This document shows, one piece after another, positions 16,460 to 25,263 of a stretch of 64,000 nt of DNA. This stretch comes from Clavibacter michiganensis. Its GTDB lineage: Bacteria > Actinomycetota > Actinomycetes > Actinomycetales > Microbacteriaceae. The translations under genes and the position numbers were made by a program. The notes below the pieces were generated by a model. That model was not told the origin of the DNA, made no database searches, and saw only the letters and a program-made list of their open reading frames with translations. The stretch spans positions 1,364,001-1,428,000 of the forward strand of contig MDHJ01000001.1 of NCBI GenBank assembly GCA_002150995.1, in the 5' to 3' direction. The stretch's first letter is position 1. Each line of letters starts with the position of its first letter.

Positions 16460-17692
16460 TCACCGGTCGGCGGGGTTGTCCACTACGCAGTCGATCGTGA
16501 TGAGGAGGCTCGTCCCGCGGGTGCTCTCCGCGTGCGTGCCGACCTTGTCGATAGCATCCCACGTCGACGGATCCAGTCGGGTGCGCGGCAGCCCCGTCGT
16601 CGTGATGACGATCGGCACGATCGCCCGGCGCAGCGGCGTGGGCGTCGCCCCGGCCGCCCGACCCCGCAGGGGGCCGAGGGCGAGCTGCACGGACACTCCG
16701 GGCACGCCGGCGCGTCGCTCGGTCGACGTGAGCAGCAGCCAGACCGCCGAGAGGAGGCCGTCGCGCTGGCGGCGGTCGAGGAGGCCGGCGAGCGCGTTCG
16801 GGTCGCTGAGCGTGACGTCGGGGCCGAGGAACTCCGACTCCGTGATGGCGTGGTGCAGCCAGGTCTCGCGGCGGCCCTCGATGAGGTGCAGCCGGAGCTC
16901 GGTCGCCAGCGACGCGGCCGTGGAGGCGGCGAGCGGCGACAGGGGGAGGGGCTCGCGCCCGTTCGCGACGTCGTCGAGGAGCTGCTCGGCGGCGAGGTCC
17001 AGGCGCGCCAGCTCCTCGCTCGCGAGCATCCCCACGGCGTAGCGGGGCGCGGAGACGGTGCTCTGCACGAGCACGCGGTCGAGCTCCATCTCGGTCACGC
17101 GGCGGAACCCGCGGACGACCGCGACGCCGAACGCGGCGGGCACCACGGCGCGCGCGATGGCGGAGATCTCGGGGGCGAGGTCGGCGGGTCCCACCGGGTC
17201 GGAGACGAGGAACACGACGAGGAGCACGGCGCCCAGGGCGACGTCGACGGCCAGCACCTCCCGGGCCGGCCGGTAGGTGACGGTCGTCAGCAGCGCCGCG
17301 CCGGCGGCGATGCCCGCCGTGGCGTGCTGCATCACGTCGCCGAGCGGCCAGACCGCCACGAGGTCGAGCGCGACCACGACGCCGAGCCCCGCGACGAAGA
17401 CCGCCATGAGCGGACCCGGCATGCGGTCGCGGAGGGCGCGTACCGCGATCACCGACCCCGCGAGCAGGGCGACGAGGAGGATCCACGCGGTCGTGGTCAG
17501 GCCGGGCGAGGGCAGCAGGCGGTAGTCGAGCGCGAAGCGGACGAGGCCGTAGCCGATGGCGAGGGCGCAGACGACCGCGGATCCCGCGCCGAGGTAGCCG
17601 AGGCCGATGGAGGTCGGCTGCGCCGGGGTGCCCTCCGGCAGCCGGACGCGCCGGCTCGTGCGCGGCGGCGCGTCGGGCGCGCGGCGGCTCAC
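16460..17692 (-). CDS. Unknown multi-pass membrane protein of a two-component locus
   Basis: Protein of 410 residues that I do not recognise. A basic N-terminus is followed by about six to eight hydrophobic helices up to residue 210 (for example STSIG-type start, WILLVALLAGSVIAVRAL, LMAVFVAGLGVVVALDLVAV, VALGAVLLVVFLVSDP). A cytoplasmic region of about 200 residues follows, with no phosphoacceptor His box and no ATPase motifs. The GTG start overlaps the kinase stop (GTGA), implying coupled translation, and the response regulator follows 8 nt after the stop. It may be an accessory sensor or a degenerate kinase partner; this is inference from context. Confidence 0.6.
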   Translation of the reverse strand: MSRRAPDAPPRTSRRVRLPEGTPAQPTSIGLGYLGAGSAVVCALAIGYGLVRFALDYRLLPSPGLTTTAWILLVALLAGSVIAVRALRDRMPGPLMAVFVAGLGVVVALDLVAVWPLGDVMQHATAGIAAGAALLTTVTYRPAREVLAVDVALGAVLLVVFLVSDPVGPADLAPEISAIARAVVPAAFGVAVVRGFRRVTEMELDRVLVQSTVSAPRYAVGMLASEELARLDLAAEQLLDDVANGREPLPLSPLAASTAASLATELRLHLIEGRRETWLHHAITESEFLGPDVTLSDPNALAGLLDRRQRDGLLSAVWLLLTSTERRAGVPGVSVQLALGPLRGRAAGATPTPLRRAIVPIVITTTGLPRTRLDPSTWDAIDKVGTHAESTRGTSLLITIDCVVDNPADR

Positions 17693-18842
17693 TTGGGCAC
17701 CTCGAGGACCACCGTGGTGCCGGACCCCGGGGAGGAGAACAGGCGGGCGTTGCCGCCCACGTCCGCCAGGCGCGCCACGACGGACTCCTTGAAGCCGAGC
17801 TTGGCCTGGTCGACGTGCGCGAGGTCGAAGCCGACGCCGGCGTCGGTCACCATGGCCCGCACCGTGGTGTCGTCGTCGGTGATCGTGACGTGCGCCTCGG
17901 TCACGCCCGCGTGCCGGCGCACGTTCTCCAGGCACTCCGCGAGCGAGAGGAGGAAGGCGTCGAGGATGTCGCTCGGGAGCAGCACCTGCCCGGTGCCGTG
18001 CCAGCTCACCTCGAGCCCCATCCGGCCGAAGCGCTGCTTGACCGACTCCAGCGTGTTGCCGAGGACGGACTGCTCGACGGGCTCGAGCGTGTAGCCGCCG
18101 GACGCCTGGGGCGTGGGGTTGGCGCCGAGCCGCAGCTGGCGGAGGAGGCGCGCGTCGTCGGCCGCCTGCTGGCGCATGGCCTGCGGCGTGACGCCGACGC
18201 CGGAGTGCGCGAGGAGGGTGAGCGTCGCGAGGACGGTGTCGTGGAGGAGCCGGGCGCCCTGACGGCGCTGGGCCTCGAGCTCGCTCGCCATGCGCTCGGC
18301 ACGGTGCGCCCGCCCGATGTCGGTGATGCGGCGGCCGACCCGCCGGACGGCGACGCTCAGCCAGTAGCCGAGGATGGCCGCGAGCAGCCAGCCGAACACA
18401 TGGACGAGCACCACGTAGGGGAACGCCTCCGTCGACCACGCGGTCCCGACGGCGACCGCGCTCGTGAGCACGAAGGCGGCCGCGACGATGCGGAGGCGTC
18501 CGGGCCGGATGGTCTCCAGGAGCGCGAGGGACCCCACGGCGCCCGCGGACAGGTGGGTGAGGGCCGTCAGGGACGAGGCCGAGCGGCCGCCGAGCTGGGC
18601 GACGACCATGGCGGCGATGCCGGTGGCGAGCACGACGAGCATCCACCGTGCGCGGGCATCCGTGCCGATGCGCCACAGCGCGACCGCGAGGACGACCAGG
18701 AGGGCGGTGCTGCCCGCCGCCGCGGGGCGGGGATCTCGCCCGGGAGCAGGATGCAGAGCGCGGCCACCGCGGTGAAGCTCAGGCCGTAGACGCGGGCGGT
18801 CCGCTGCAGCAGGCGCTCGCGCTCGCGCTTCATGCGATCCAT
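17689..18842 (-). CDS. Two-component sensor histidine kinase, HPK7 (NarX/DesK) type (frameshifted in this sequence)
   Basis: N-terminal membrane domain of about five helices and a cytoplasmic kinase core. The phosphoacceptor box is RLLHDTVLATLTLLAHSG, the N box LAECLENVRRHAG, then VTDAGVGFDLAH and SSPGSGTTVVLEVP. One base is missing within 18724-18734 (G runs): residues 1-38 from the ATG at 18842 are in one frame and the rest in another. Adding one base yields a 384-residue protein reading PGEIPAPAAAGSTALLVVLA through the join. A TAGGAT box lies on the minus strand at 18903-18898. Operon order is kinase, membrane protein, regulator 1. Confidence 0.85.
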
Positions 18843-18996
18843 CGGGTCCCCGCTCGCAGTGCGCCGACGCCGGTGGCGTGCGCTCGGTGTGCCTCCGATC
18901 CTATGGGGGCGCGGGAAGCGCGTGGCGCGTCGAGGCGGAAGCCCGTGCCGATCGTGCGCATGTCCTAGGATCGCCGCCCGGAGGGGCCGCGTCCGA

Positions 18997-19677
18997 CTAC
19001 TCCGGCGCGATCCAGCCGTGGCGGATCGCGTGGCGGCGCAGCAGCAGCTTCGTGCCGAGGTCCGTCCCCGCGTGCAGGTACTTCCGGCGCCCCCGCTTGA
19101 TGTACGACTTCACCGTCTCCTCGGTGGTGCTCATGGCCTCGGCGACGTCGCGGATCGACCGCCCGCCCGCGTAGAGCACGAGCGCGCGCTGCTCCTGCTG
19201 CCCCAGCCGCGGGTCCTCCTCGGCCTGGAAGTCCTGCATGGCCCGCTGCACGAGCGCGGTCTGCCGCGGCGTGCCGTCCGCGGCGGCGTGGATGCTCGCG
19301 ATCAGCTCCTCCGAGGACTCGGCCTTCGGCACCACGGCGGACGCCCCGGCGCGCATCGCGCCGTGGATGGTCGACGGGTCGGCGTGCGTGCTGAGGAGCA
19401 CCGAGGTGAGGCCGGCTCCCGTCAGGGTCCGGATCTTCTGCGCCACCGGCACGTCGTCGCGGAGGGCCAGGTCGAGGACGACGACGTCGAACGCGTCGGG
19501 GAAGCGCTCGTCACGGACGAGGCCGCTCCAGGTGGGCGACGTCGCGACGACCTCGACGCCCGTGCGCGGACGCGACAGGCGGGCGCTCAGCCCGTCGAGG
19601 AGGAGGACGTGGTCGTCGACGAGCGCCACGCGGACCCGCTGGCCCTGCCCCGTCGCCTGCAGCGGACGTCGGCTCAT
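18997..19677 (-). CDS. NarL/LuxR-type two-component response regulator (regulator 2)
   Basis: Protein of 226 residues with an intact receiver (ALVDDHVLLLDGL, phospho-Asp in DVVVLDLALRDD, LLSTHAD, AVVPKAES) and a LuxR-type HTH (LGQQEQRALVLYAGGRSIRD, STTEETVKSYIKRGRRKYLH). It ends in the same type of tail as regulator 1 (AGTDLGTKLLLRRHAIRHGW). The ATG at 19677 is preferred over a longer in-frame start because a purine-rich AGGGGAGC lies just upstream. A TATGCT box on the minus strand at 19736-19731 gives a 45-50 nt leader. It is upstream of the kinase by 154 nt, so it is probably a separate transcript. Confidence 0.85.
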   Translation of the reverse strand: MSRRPLQATGQGQRVRVALVDDHVLLLDGLSARLSRPRTGVEVVATSPTWSGLVRDERFPDAFDVVVLDLALRDDVPVAQKIRTLTGAGLTSVLLSTHADPSTIHGAMRAGASAVVPKAESSEELIASIHAAADGTPRQTALVQRAMQDFQAEEDPRLGQQEQRALVLYAGGRSIRDVAEAMSTTEETVKSYIKRGRRKYLHAGTDLGTKLLLRRHAIRHGWIAPE

Positions 19678-19730
19678 CGGTGCTCCCCTCGTACGCCGGT
19701 GCCCGGGGGCGGCGGCGTGCTCCCAGGGGA

Positions 19731-19736
19731 AGCATA
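19731..19736 (-). promoter_or_regulatory. -10 box (TATGCT) for response regulator 2
   Basis: TATGCT on the minus strand, 54 nt before the ATG at 19677. The -35 region is not obvious. Confidence 0.4.
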
Positions 19737-19812
19737 GGAACGCATGATGCGGCGGGGCGATGCCGCGCGCCCAACTCACCCCCGTACTGGGGCGCCGGGG
19801 CGCCCGGCGCCG

Positions 19813-21024
19813 CTACGCGTCCTGGTCGAGCAGGCGGGCGAGCTCGCGGCCCACCGCCGCGTTCTCGATGAGGAAGCCGTCGTGCCCGTAGTCGGAGGAG
19901 ACGACCACGACCTCCCCGCCGTCGATGGACCCGGGCACGGCACGCGCGATGCGGCGCTGGTCCGCGACGGGGAACAGGCGGTCGCTGTCGATGCCGACCA
20001 CGAGCGTGGCCGCGCGCACCCGGCCGAGCGCCGCCTCCACCCCGCCCCGGTCGCGTCCCACGTCGTGGGAGCTCATCGAGTCGATGAGGCGGATGTAGCT
20101 GGTGGCGTCGAACCGCCGGGTGAACTTGTTGCCGTGGAAGTCGAGGTAGGACTCCACCGCGTAGCGTCCTTCGTCGCCCATGGGGCTGATCCCGCTCTGC
20201 CAGGACCGGGCGAACCGCTGGTTCAGCTCGTCGGGGCTGCGGTAGTTGAGCAGCGCCATGCGGCGCGCGAGGGCGAGGCCGCGGTGCGGGCCGTCGCCGT
20301 CGGCGGCGTCGTGGTAGTCGCCGTCGCGGTAGGCGGGATCCATGCGGATGGCCTCCGCCTGCACGGAGTTGAGCGCGATCTGGTCGGCGCTCGAGATGGC
20401 AGGTGCCGCCAGGATCGCGAGGCGGCGCATGCGGTCCGGGTGGCCGACGCCCCACTCGAGCGCCTGCATGCCGCCCATGGAGCCGCCCACGACCGCGGCC
20501 CACACGTCGATGCCCACCGCGTCGGCGAGGGCCGCCTGCACGCGGACCTGGTCGCGGATGGTGATGTAGGGGAAGCGGGCGGCCCACTCGGCGCCGTCCG
20601 GGGCGAGGGAGGCCGGTCCCGTGGTGCCCTGGCAGCCGCCGAGCATGTTGGGCGCGACCACGAACCAGCGGTCGGTGTCGATCGCGAGCCCCGGGCCGAC
20701 GATGCCGGACCACCAGCCCCCGGTGGGCTGCCCGGGTCCGGCGGGACCGCGGAGATGGCTGTCCCCGGTGAGCGCGTGCAGCACGAGGACGGCGTTGCGG
20801 CCGTCGGGCGCGCGCTCACCGAAGGTCTCGTAGGCCACGCGCACCGACGGGATGCGCCCGCCCGCCTCCAGGTCGATCCCGCCCACCGACGCGAAGAGGC
20901 GGTCGGCGACGGGATCGCCCTCGCGCCACGCCCCGGAGGCCGGCGGGCGGCCGATCAGGGAGCGGATCTGCGCGTCCGTCACGAGGCTCGACGGGACGGT
21001 GTCCTCGGGTGTCTGCCAGTCCAT
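19813..21024 (-). CDS. metX: Homoserine O-acetyltransferase
   Basis: First committed step of methionine synthesis: acetyl-CoA plus L-homoserine gives O-acetylhomoserine. An alpha/beta hydrolase fold protein of 403 residues. The oxyanion/early loop is HALTGDSHLRG, the nucleophile elbow VVGGSMGGMQALEW (Ser at about 183), and the C-terminal Asp-His pair is seen in VGIDSDRLFPV and SDYGHDGFLIE. It follows metY by 40 nt on the same strand and supplies its substrate, so the two form a metYX operon. Some MetX proteins use succinyl-CoA instead; the acyl donor cannot be decided from motifs alone. Confidence 0.93.
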   Translation of the reverse strand: MDWQTPEDTVPSSLVTDAQIRSLIGRPPASGAWREGDPVADRLFASVGGIDLEAGGRIPSVRVAYETFGERAPDGRNAVLVLHALTGDSHLRGPAGPGQPTGGWWSGIVGPGLAIDTDRWFVVAPNMLGGCQGTTGPASLAPDGAEWAARFPYITIRDQVRVQAALADAVGIDVWAAVVGGSMGGMQALEWGVGHPDRMRRLAILAAPAISSADQIALNSVQAEAIRMDPAYRDGDYHDAADGDGPHRGLALARRMALLNYRSPDELNQRFARSWQSGISPMGDEGRYAVESYLDFHGNKFTRRFDATSYIRLIDSMSSHDVGRDRGGVEAALGRVRAATLVVGIDSDRLFPVADQRRIARAVPGSIDGGEVVVVSSDYGHDGFLIENAAVGRELARLLDQDA

Positions 21025-21064
21025 CCCGATCAGTGAACCATCCGCGACGGGCGCGCGCCGAGTG

Positions 21065-22434
21065 TTACGCCCCGACCGGCCCGGCGCCCTGGAGCGACGA
21101 GTCGATCGCCGCGTCCTTGACCGCGCGGGCGGCGCGCAGCCCCGCGGCGAGGTCGTCGATGATGTCGTCGATGCTCTCCAGGCCCACGGAAAGGCGCACG
21201 AGGCCCGGGGTGACCCGGCGGTGAGCTGCTGCTCGGGCGTCAGCTGCGAGTGCGTGGTGGAGGCCGGGTGGATGACGAGGCTGCGGACGTCGCCGATGTT
21301 CGCCAGGTGGCTGAACAGCTGCAGCGAGTCGACGAGGGCGCGCCCGGCGTCGACCCCGCCCTTCAGCTCGAAGGACAGCACGGCGCCGACGCCGCGCGGC
21401 GCGTAGCGGTTGGCCGCGGCGTACCAGGGGCTCGTGGGGAGACCCGAGTAGTAGACGGCGGCGATGTCCTCGTGGGCGTCGAGCCACTCGGCGACGGCCT
21501 GCGCGTTCTGCACGTGCCGCTCGATGCGGAGGCTCAGCGTCTCGATGCCCTGGATCAGCTGCCAGGCGCTCGCCGGGGCGATGGAGGCGCCGAGGTCGCG
21601 GAGGAGCTGCACGCGGGCCTTGATGATGTACGCGATCCCGTCGCCGAGCGCCTCGGTGTAGGTGACGCCGTGGTACGAGGCGTCCGGCGTGGTGAGGCCG
21701 GGGAAGCGCTCGGCGTGCTCCGACCACGGGAAGCGGCCGCCGTCGACGACGAGCCCTCCGATCACGGTGCCGTGCCCGCCGAGGAACTTGGTCGCCGAGT
21801 GCACGACGATGTCCGCGCCGTGCTCGAACGGCCGGATGAGGTACGGGGTGGCGATGGTGTTGTCCACGATGAGGGGCACGCCCGCGGCGTGCGCCTGGTC
21901 GGCGACGCTGCGGATGTCGAGGATGTTGATGCGCGGGTTGCCGATGGTCTCCGCGAAGAAGAGCTTCGTGTTCGGGCGCACGGCCCGCGCCCACGCCTCC
22001 GGGTCGTCCTGGTCCTCGACGAACGTCGTCTCGATGCCGAGCTTCGCGAGCGTGTACTTGAAGAGGTTGTAGGTGCCCCCGTAGATGGAGGAGCTGGAGA
22101 CGATGTGGTCGCCGGCCTGCGCGATGTTGAGCACCGCGAAGGTGGACGCCGACTGGCCCGACGCCACGAGGAGCGCCGCCGACCCGCCCTCGAGCGCGGC
22201 GACGCGCTCCTCCACGACGGCCTGCGTGGGGTTCTGGATGCGGGTGTAGATGTTGCCGAACTCCGCCAGCGCGAAGAGGTCCTGCGCGTGCGCCGAGTCC
22301 TTGAAGACGTACGACGTCGTCTGGTAGATCGGCGTCGCGCGCGCGTTGGTGACGGGATCCGGAGCGGCCCCCGCGTGGATCTGCTGCGTCTCGAAGCGCC
22401 AGCCCGCTGCCCGGTCCTCGTCGTGGTCGCTCAT
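21065..22434 (-). CDS. metY: O-acetylhomoserine aminocarboxypropyltransferase (sulfhydrylase) (frameshifted in this sequence)
   Basis: PLP enzyme of the Cys/Met metabolism family that converts O-acetylhomoserine and sulfide to homocysteine. Seen: QIHAGAAPDPVTNARATPIY, NIYTRIQNPTQAVVEER, the PLP phosphate-binding VASGQSAS, the PLP-ring Asp in VDNTIATPYL and the Schiff-base Lys in VVHSATKFLGGHGT. One base is missing in the run 21214-21216: the frame leaves the family after TPEQQLTAG, and with one base restored it continues GVTPGLVRLSVGLESIDDII to a TAA, 456 residues in all. The ATG at 22434 has a GGGAAGG ribosome binding site. No SAM riboswitch is visible in the short leader. Confidence 0.92.
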
Positions 22435-22483
22435 GGTGGTGCCTTCCCTCATGCGTCGGTGTCGCCCGTGCGAGCGCACCTCG

Positions 22484-22513
22484 ACAGTAGGAACACGGCC
22501 CGTGGGCGGTCAA
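22484..22513 (-). promoter_or_regulatory. Sigma-A promoter of metYX (TTGACC-N18-TACTGT)
   Basis: On the minus strand TTGACC at 22513-22508 and TACTGT at 22489-22484 are separated by 18 nt, followed by a leader of about 45 nt to the metY ATG. This is one of the few places in the window where a clear -35 element is present. Confidence 0.6.
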
Positions 22514-22556
22514 CGCGACCCGTCGCGCGGCGTAACCCGCCGGCGCCCGGGTTCCC

Positions 22557-22562
22557 TACGCT
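22557..22562 (+). promoter_or_regulatory. -10 box (TACGCT), leaderless SDR transcript
   Basis: TACGCT ends 6 nt before the ATG at 22569; no ribosome binding site. Confidence 0.5.
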
Positions 22563-22568
22563 GGGGTC

Positions 22569-23366
22569 ATGTCCAGCAGCAAGAGGGTCGTCGTCACGGG
22601 TGCGAGCTCGGGGATCGGCGCCGCCACCGTCCGCCTGTTCCGGAGCCGGGGGTGGGACGTCGTCGGCGTCGCCCGCCGCGAGGACCGCCTGCGGGCGCTC
22701 GCCGAGGAGACCGGTGCCACGTACGCCGTGGCCGACCTCACCGTCCAGGCCGACGTGGATGCGCTCCGCGACCACCTCCGGGAGACCGGGGACGTCCACG
22801 CGCTCGTGAACAACGCCGGCGGAGCCGTCGGCACCGACACGGTCGAGGGCGGGTCCGCGGCGGACTGGGCGTGGATGTACGAGATCAACGTGCTCGCGGT
22901 CCAGCGCGTGACCAGCGCGCTCCTGCCGCTGCTGCGCGCGGGCGTGCCCGCAGGCGGCAGCGCCGACGTGGTGACCGTCAGCTCCATCGCCGCCCACGTG
23001 CCCTACGAGGGCGGGGGCGGCTACAACGCCGCCAAGGCCGCCGTGCACGCGATGCTGGGCGTGCTCCGCCTCGAGCTCGCGGGGGAGCCCATCCGCGTGA
23101 TCGAGATCGCGCCGGGCCAGGTGCGCACGGAGGAGTTCTCGCTGGTGCGCTTCGGCGGGGACCGGGCGAAGGCCGACGCGGTCTACGACGGCGTGCCGGG
23201 TCCCCTCACGGCGGAGGACGTGGCGGAGGCGATCGTGCACGCGGTGGAGCTCCCGCCGCACGTGAACGTGGACCTGCTCACCCTGAAGCCCGTGGCCCAG
23301 GCCGCGCCGCACAAGCTGGTGCGGGAGCCGCTCGCGGTCCGCGCGGACCTGACCGACCGGGGCTGA
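22569..23366 (+). CDS. Short-chain dehydrogenase/reductase (SDR)
   Basis: Classical NADP(H)-type SDR of 265 residues. Cofactor motif VVTGASSGIGAATVR at about residues 8-22 (with an Arg-rich segment VARREDRLRAL favouring NADPH), NNAGGAV, the catalytic Ser in VTVSSIAAHVPYEG and Tyr-x3-Lys in GYNAAKAAVHAM, then IAPGQVRTEEF. Closest to the YdfG/serine 3-dehydrogenase-like subgroup by its C-terminal ELPPHVNVDLLTLKPVAQA. Substrate not determinable. Confidence 0.9.
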   Translation: MSSSKRVVVTGASSGIGAATVRLFRSRGWDVVGVARREDRLRALAEETGATYAVADLTVQADVDALRDHLRETGDVHALVNNAGGAVGTDTVEGGSAADWAWMYEINVLAVQRVTSALLPLLRAGVPAGGSADVVTVSSIAAHVPYEGGGGYNAAKAAVHAMLGVLRLELAGEPIRVIEIAPGQVRTEEFSLVRFGGDRAKADAVYDGVPGPLTAEDVAEAIVHAVELPPHVNVDLLTLKPVAQAAPHKLVREPLAVRADLTDRG

Positions 23367-23389
23367 TCCGGCGCCGGCGCCGGGCGCCG
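23367..23389. terminator. Bidirectional terminator between SDR and TetR genes
   Basis: CCGGCGCC (23367-23374) pairs with GGCGCCGG (23382-23389) across 7 nt, followed by TTGGTTGT. It lies between convergent genes. Confidence 0.55.
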
Positions 23390-23404
23390 GTTGGTTGTCC
23401 GTGG

Positions 23405-24078
23405 TCAGGCGCCGGGTGGGGGCGTGACGGCGGGGACCTCGGGCAGGGGGCCGGTCAGGAACCCCTGCACGACGGGGCCGTGCAGCGCGACGACGGTCTC
23501 GCGGGGCATGCTCGCGATCGGCTCCATGCGCCAGATGTACCGGGTGATGGCGATGCCGCCGAGGGCGGCGCCGACGAGCGAGTTGCGGATGCCGGCCTCC
23601 TCGGCGGGCATCCCCCGGGCAGCGCGCTCATCCAGTGCTGCGGCGCCGCCTCGGCGAACCGCTTGTAGGCGCCGCTGTCGTGGTCCGACGACACGGTGAC
23701 CCAGCGCATGATGGTGGACCCCACCGGGTGCTCCCACGTGTGGAGGGCCGCGTCCACGAGGGCCGCGCCGCGCTCCTCGACGGGGAGTCCGCGCAAGTGG
23801 AGGTACGGGGCCAGGAGGTCCTCCGAGGGGCGGAGCGCCTCCTCCAGCAGGGCCTCGAGCGAGCCGAAGTAGTAGCGGACGAGGCTCGGGTCCACCCCGG
23901 CGGCGGCCGCGATGCGGCGGGCGCTCACGCGGTCGGCGCCCGACTCGATGAACAGCATGCGGGCCGCCTCGATGATGCTCATGCGGGCGTCGCCGGTGGT
24001 GCGGGGCCCGCGGCGACGGGGTCCCGCGTCGTCCCCTCCGTGGTCGGATGCGTCGAGCTCGTTCGCCAGTACGGCCAT
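23405..24078 (-). CDS. TetR/AcrR family transcriptional regulator (frameshifted in this sequence)
   Basis: N-terminal TetR DNA-binding domain at about residues 33-80 (MSIIEAARMLFIESGADRVS, then RIAAAAGVDPSLVRYYFGSL), with a C-terminal ligand/dimer domain. One base is missing in the C run 23612-23616. After MSALPGG the frame is lost, while with one base restored it runs MPAEEAGIRNSLVGAALGGI to the stop at 23405, giving 224 residues. The neighbouring divergent gene is the TerC-family protein, a possible target along with itself. The ribosome binding site (GAGGGA) lies inside an inverted repeat just upstream. Confidence 0.85.
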
Positions 24079-24083
24079 GGGGC

Positions 24084-24106
24084 GTCCCTCTCGTGTGGTG
24101 AGGGAC
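24084..24106. repeat. Inverted repeat in the tetR 5' region
   Basis: GTCCCTC (24084-24090) and GAGGGAC (24100-24106), 9-nt spacer, lies directly before the tetR start. It may be the operator of the TetR protein or an mRNA hairpin that includes the ribosome binding site. Confidence 0.4.
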
Positions 24107-24176
24107 CAACGTAATGCGGGGCCGCCGAGCGGATGCCCCGGATGGGGGAATTGTGAACAACCCGTCGGCCGACCTG

Positions 24177-24182
24177 TAGTTT
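24177..24182 (+). promoter_or_regulatory. -10 box (TAGTTT) for terC
   Basis: TAGTTT lies 46 nt before the GTG at 24229, giving a leader of roughly 40 nt. The leader is too short for a yybP-ykoY manganese riboswitch, which often precedes TerC-family genes elsewhere. Confidence 0.4.
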
Positions 24183-24228
24183 CGACGAGGCATGACCGTG
24201 CCGCTCCCGTGCTGCAGAAAGCCTCCGC

Positions 24229-25263
24229 GTGCCCCAGCTGCCCCTCCCGTTCGAGATCGTCTCGCTGTCGATCCTCGTCGTCATCCTCGTCGCCGACCTG
24301 CTGATCGTGTACCGGCGCCCGCACGTCCCGTCCACCCGGGAGTCCGGCCTCTGGGTCGCGTTCTACGTGGGGCTCGCGCTGGTCTTCGCCGTCATCATGC
24401 TCGTCGTCGGCGGCACGGAGCACGCCGGCCAGTTCCTCGCCGGGTGGCTCACGGAGTACAGCCTCAGCATCGACAACCTGTTCGTCTTCGTGATCATCAT
24501 GAGCCGGTTCAGCGTGCCCCGGAAGTACCAGCAGGAGGTGCTCATGGTGGGCATCATCATCGCGCTGGTGCTGCGCGGGATCTTCATCCTCCTAGGCGCC
24601 GAGCTCATCGAGAGCTACAGCTGGATCTTCTACATCTTCGGCGCGTTCCTCCTCTACACGGCCGTCAAGCAGGCGGTGGGCGACGAGGACGAGGACAGCG
24701 AGGACTCGCTCTTCATCAGGTTCCTCCGCCGACGCCTGAAGATCGCACCCGACTTCGACGGCTCGAAGGTGCGCACCGTCATCGACGGCCGCAAGGTGCT
24801 GACGCCCATGGTCATCGTGTTCGTGTCGATCGGCACCACGGACCTGATCTTCGCCCTCGACTCGATCCCGGCCATCTTCGGCATCACCGAGTCGCCGTTC
24901 ATCGTCTTCACCGCGAACATCTTCGCGCTGATGGGCCTCCGCCAGCTGTACTTCCTGCTGGGCGGGCTGCTCGACCGGCTGGTGTACCTCAAGTACGGGA
25001 TCGCGTTCATCCTCTTCTTCATCGGCGTGAAGCTCGTGCTGCACGCGATGCACGAGAACACGCTGCCGTTCGTCAACGGCGGCGAGGGCATCGAGTGGGC
25101 GCCCGAGATCCCGACGCTCGTGAGCCTCGTGGTGATCCTCGCGTCCATGGCGGTCGCGACCGTGGCCAGCCTGGTCAAGATGCGCGCCGACGGGATCCCC
25201 GTCGCCCCGGCCGACGGCAGCGAGGCGGCCGTCGAGCGCGACGACGACCGGGCCGAGCGGTGA
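24229..25263 (+). CDS. TerC family integral membrane protein
   Basis: Protein of 344 residues with about nine membrane helices and the conserved acidic signatures of the family: EYSLSIDNLFVFVIIMSRF (helix 3, SxDN) and FALDSIPAIFGIT (second SxDS/N-like repeat, in TDLIFALDSIP). Members such as Alx export Mn2+ or insert metal into secreted proteins; the older name refers to tellurium resistance. It is the first gene of a pair with a PP2C phosphatase, the next start overlapping its stop. Confidence 0.9.
   Translation: MPQLPLPFEIVSLSILVVILVADLLIVYRRPHVPSTRESGLWVAFYVGLALVFAVIMLVVGGTEHAGQFLAGWLTEYSLSIDNLFVFVIIMSRFSVPRKYQQEVLMVGIIIALVLRGIFILLGAELIESYSWIFYIFGAFLLYTAVKQAVGDEDEDSEDSLFIRFLRRRLKIAPDFDGSKVRTVIDGRKVLTPMVIVFVSIGTTDLIFALDSIPAIFGITESPFIVFTANIFALMGLRQLYFLLGGLLDRLVYLKYGIAFILFFIGVKLVLHAMHENTLPFVNGGEGIEWAPEIPTLVSLVVILASMAVATVASLVKMRADGIPVAPADGSEAAVERDDDRAER

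Noticed and set aside
22435-22568. SAM riboswitch upstream of metY
   Set aside because: Only about 45 nt lie between the predicted start point and the ATG, and no SAM-II or SAM-IV-like pairing was found.
24183-24228. yybP-ykoY manganese riboswitch upstream of terC
   Set aside because: The leader is about 40 nt, too short for this element, and its conserved loops are absent.
24192-25260. ATG at 24192 next to a predicted transcript start, opening a long frame through terC
   Set aside because: The frame is out of phase with TerC and its product is not protein-like; TerC fits the GTG at 24229.
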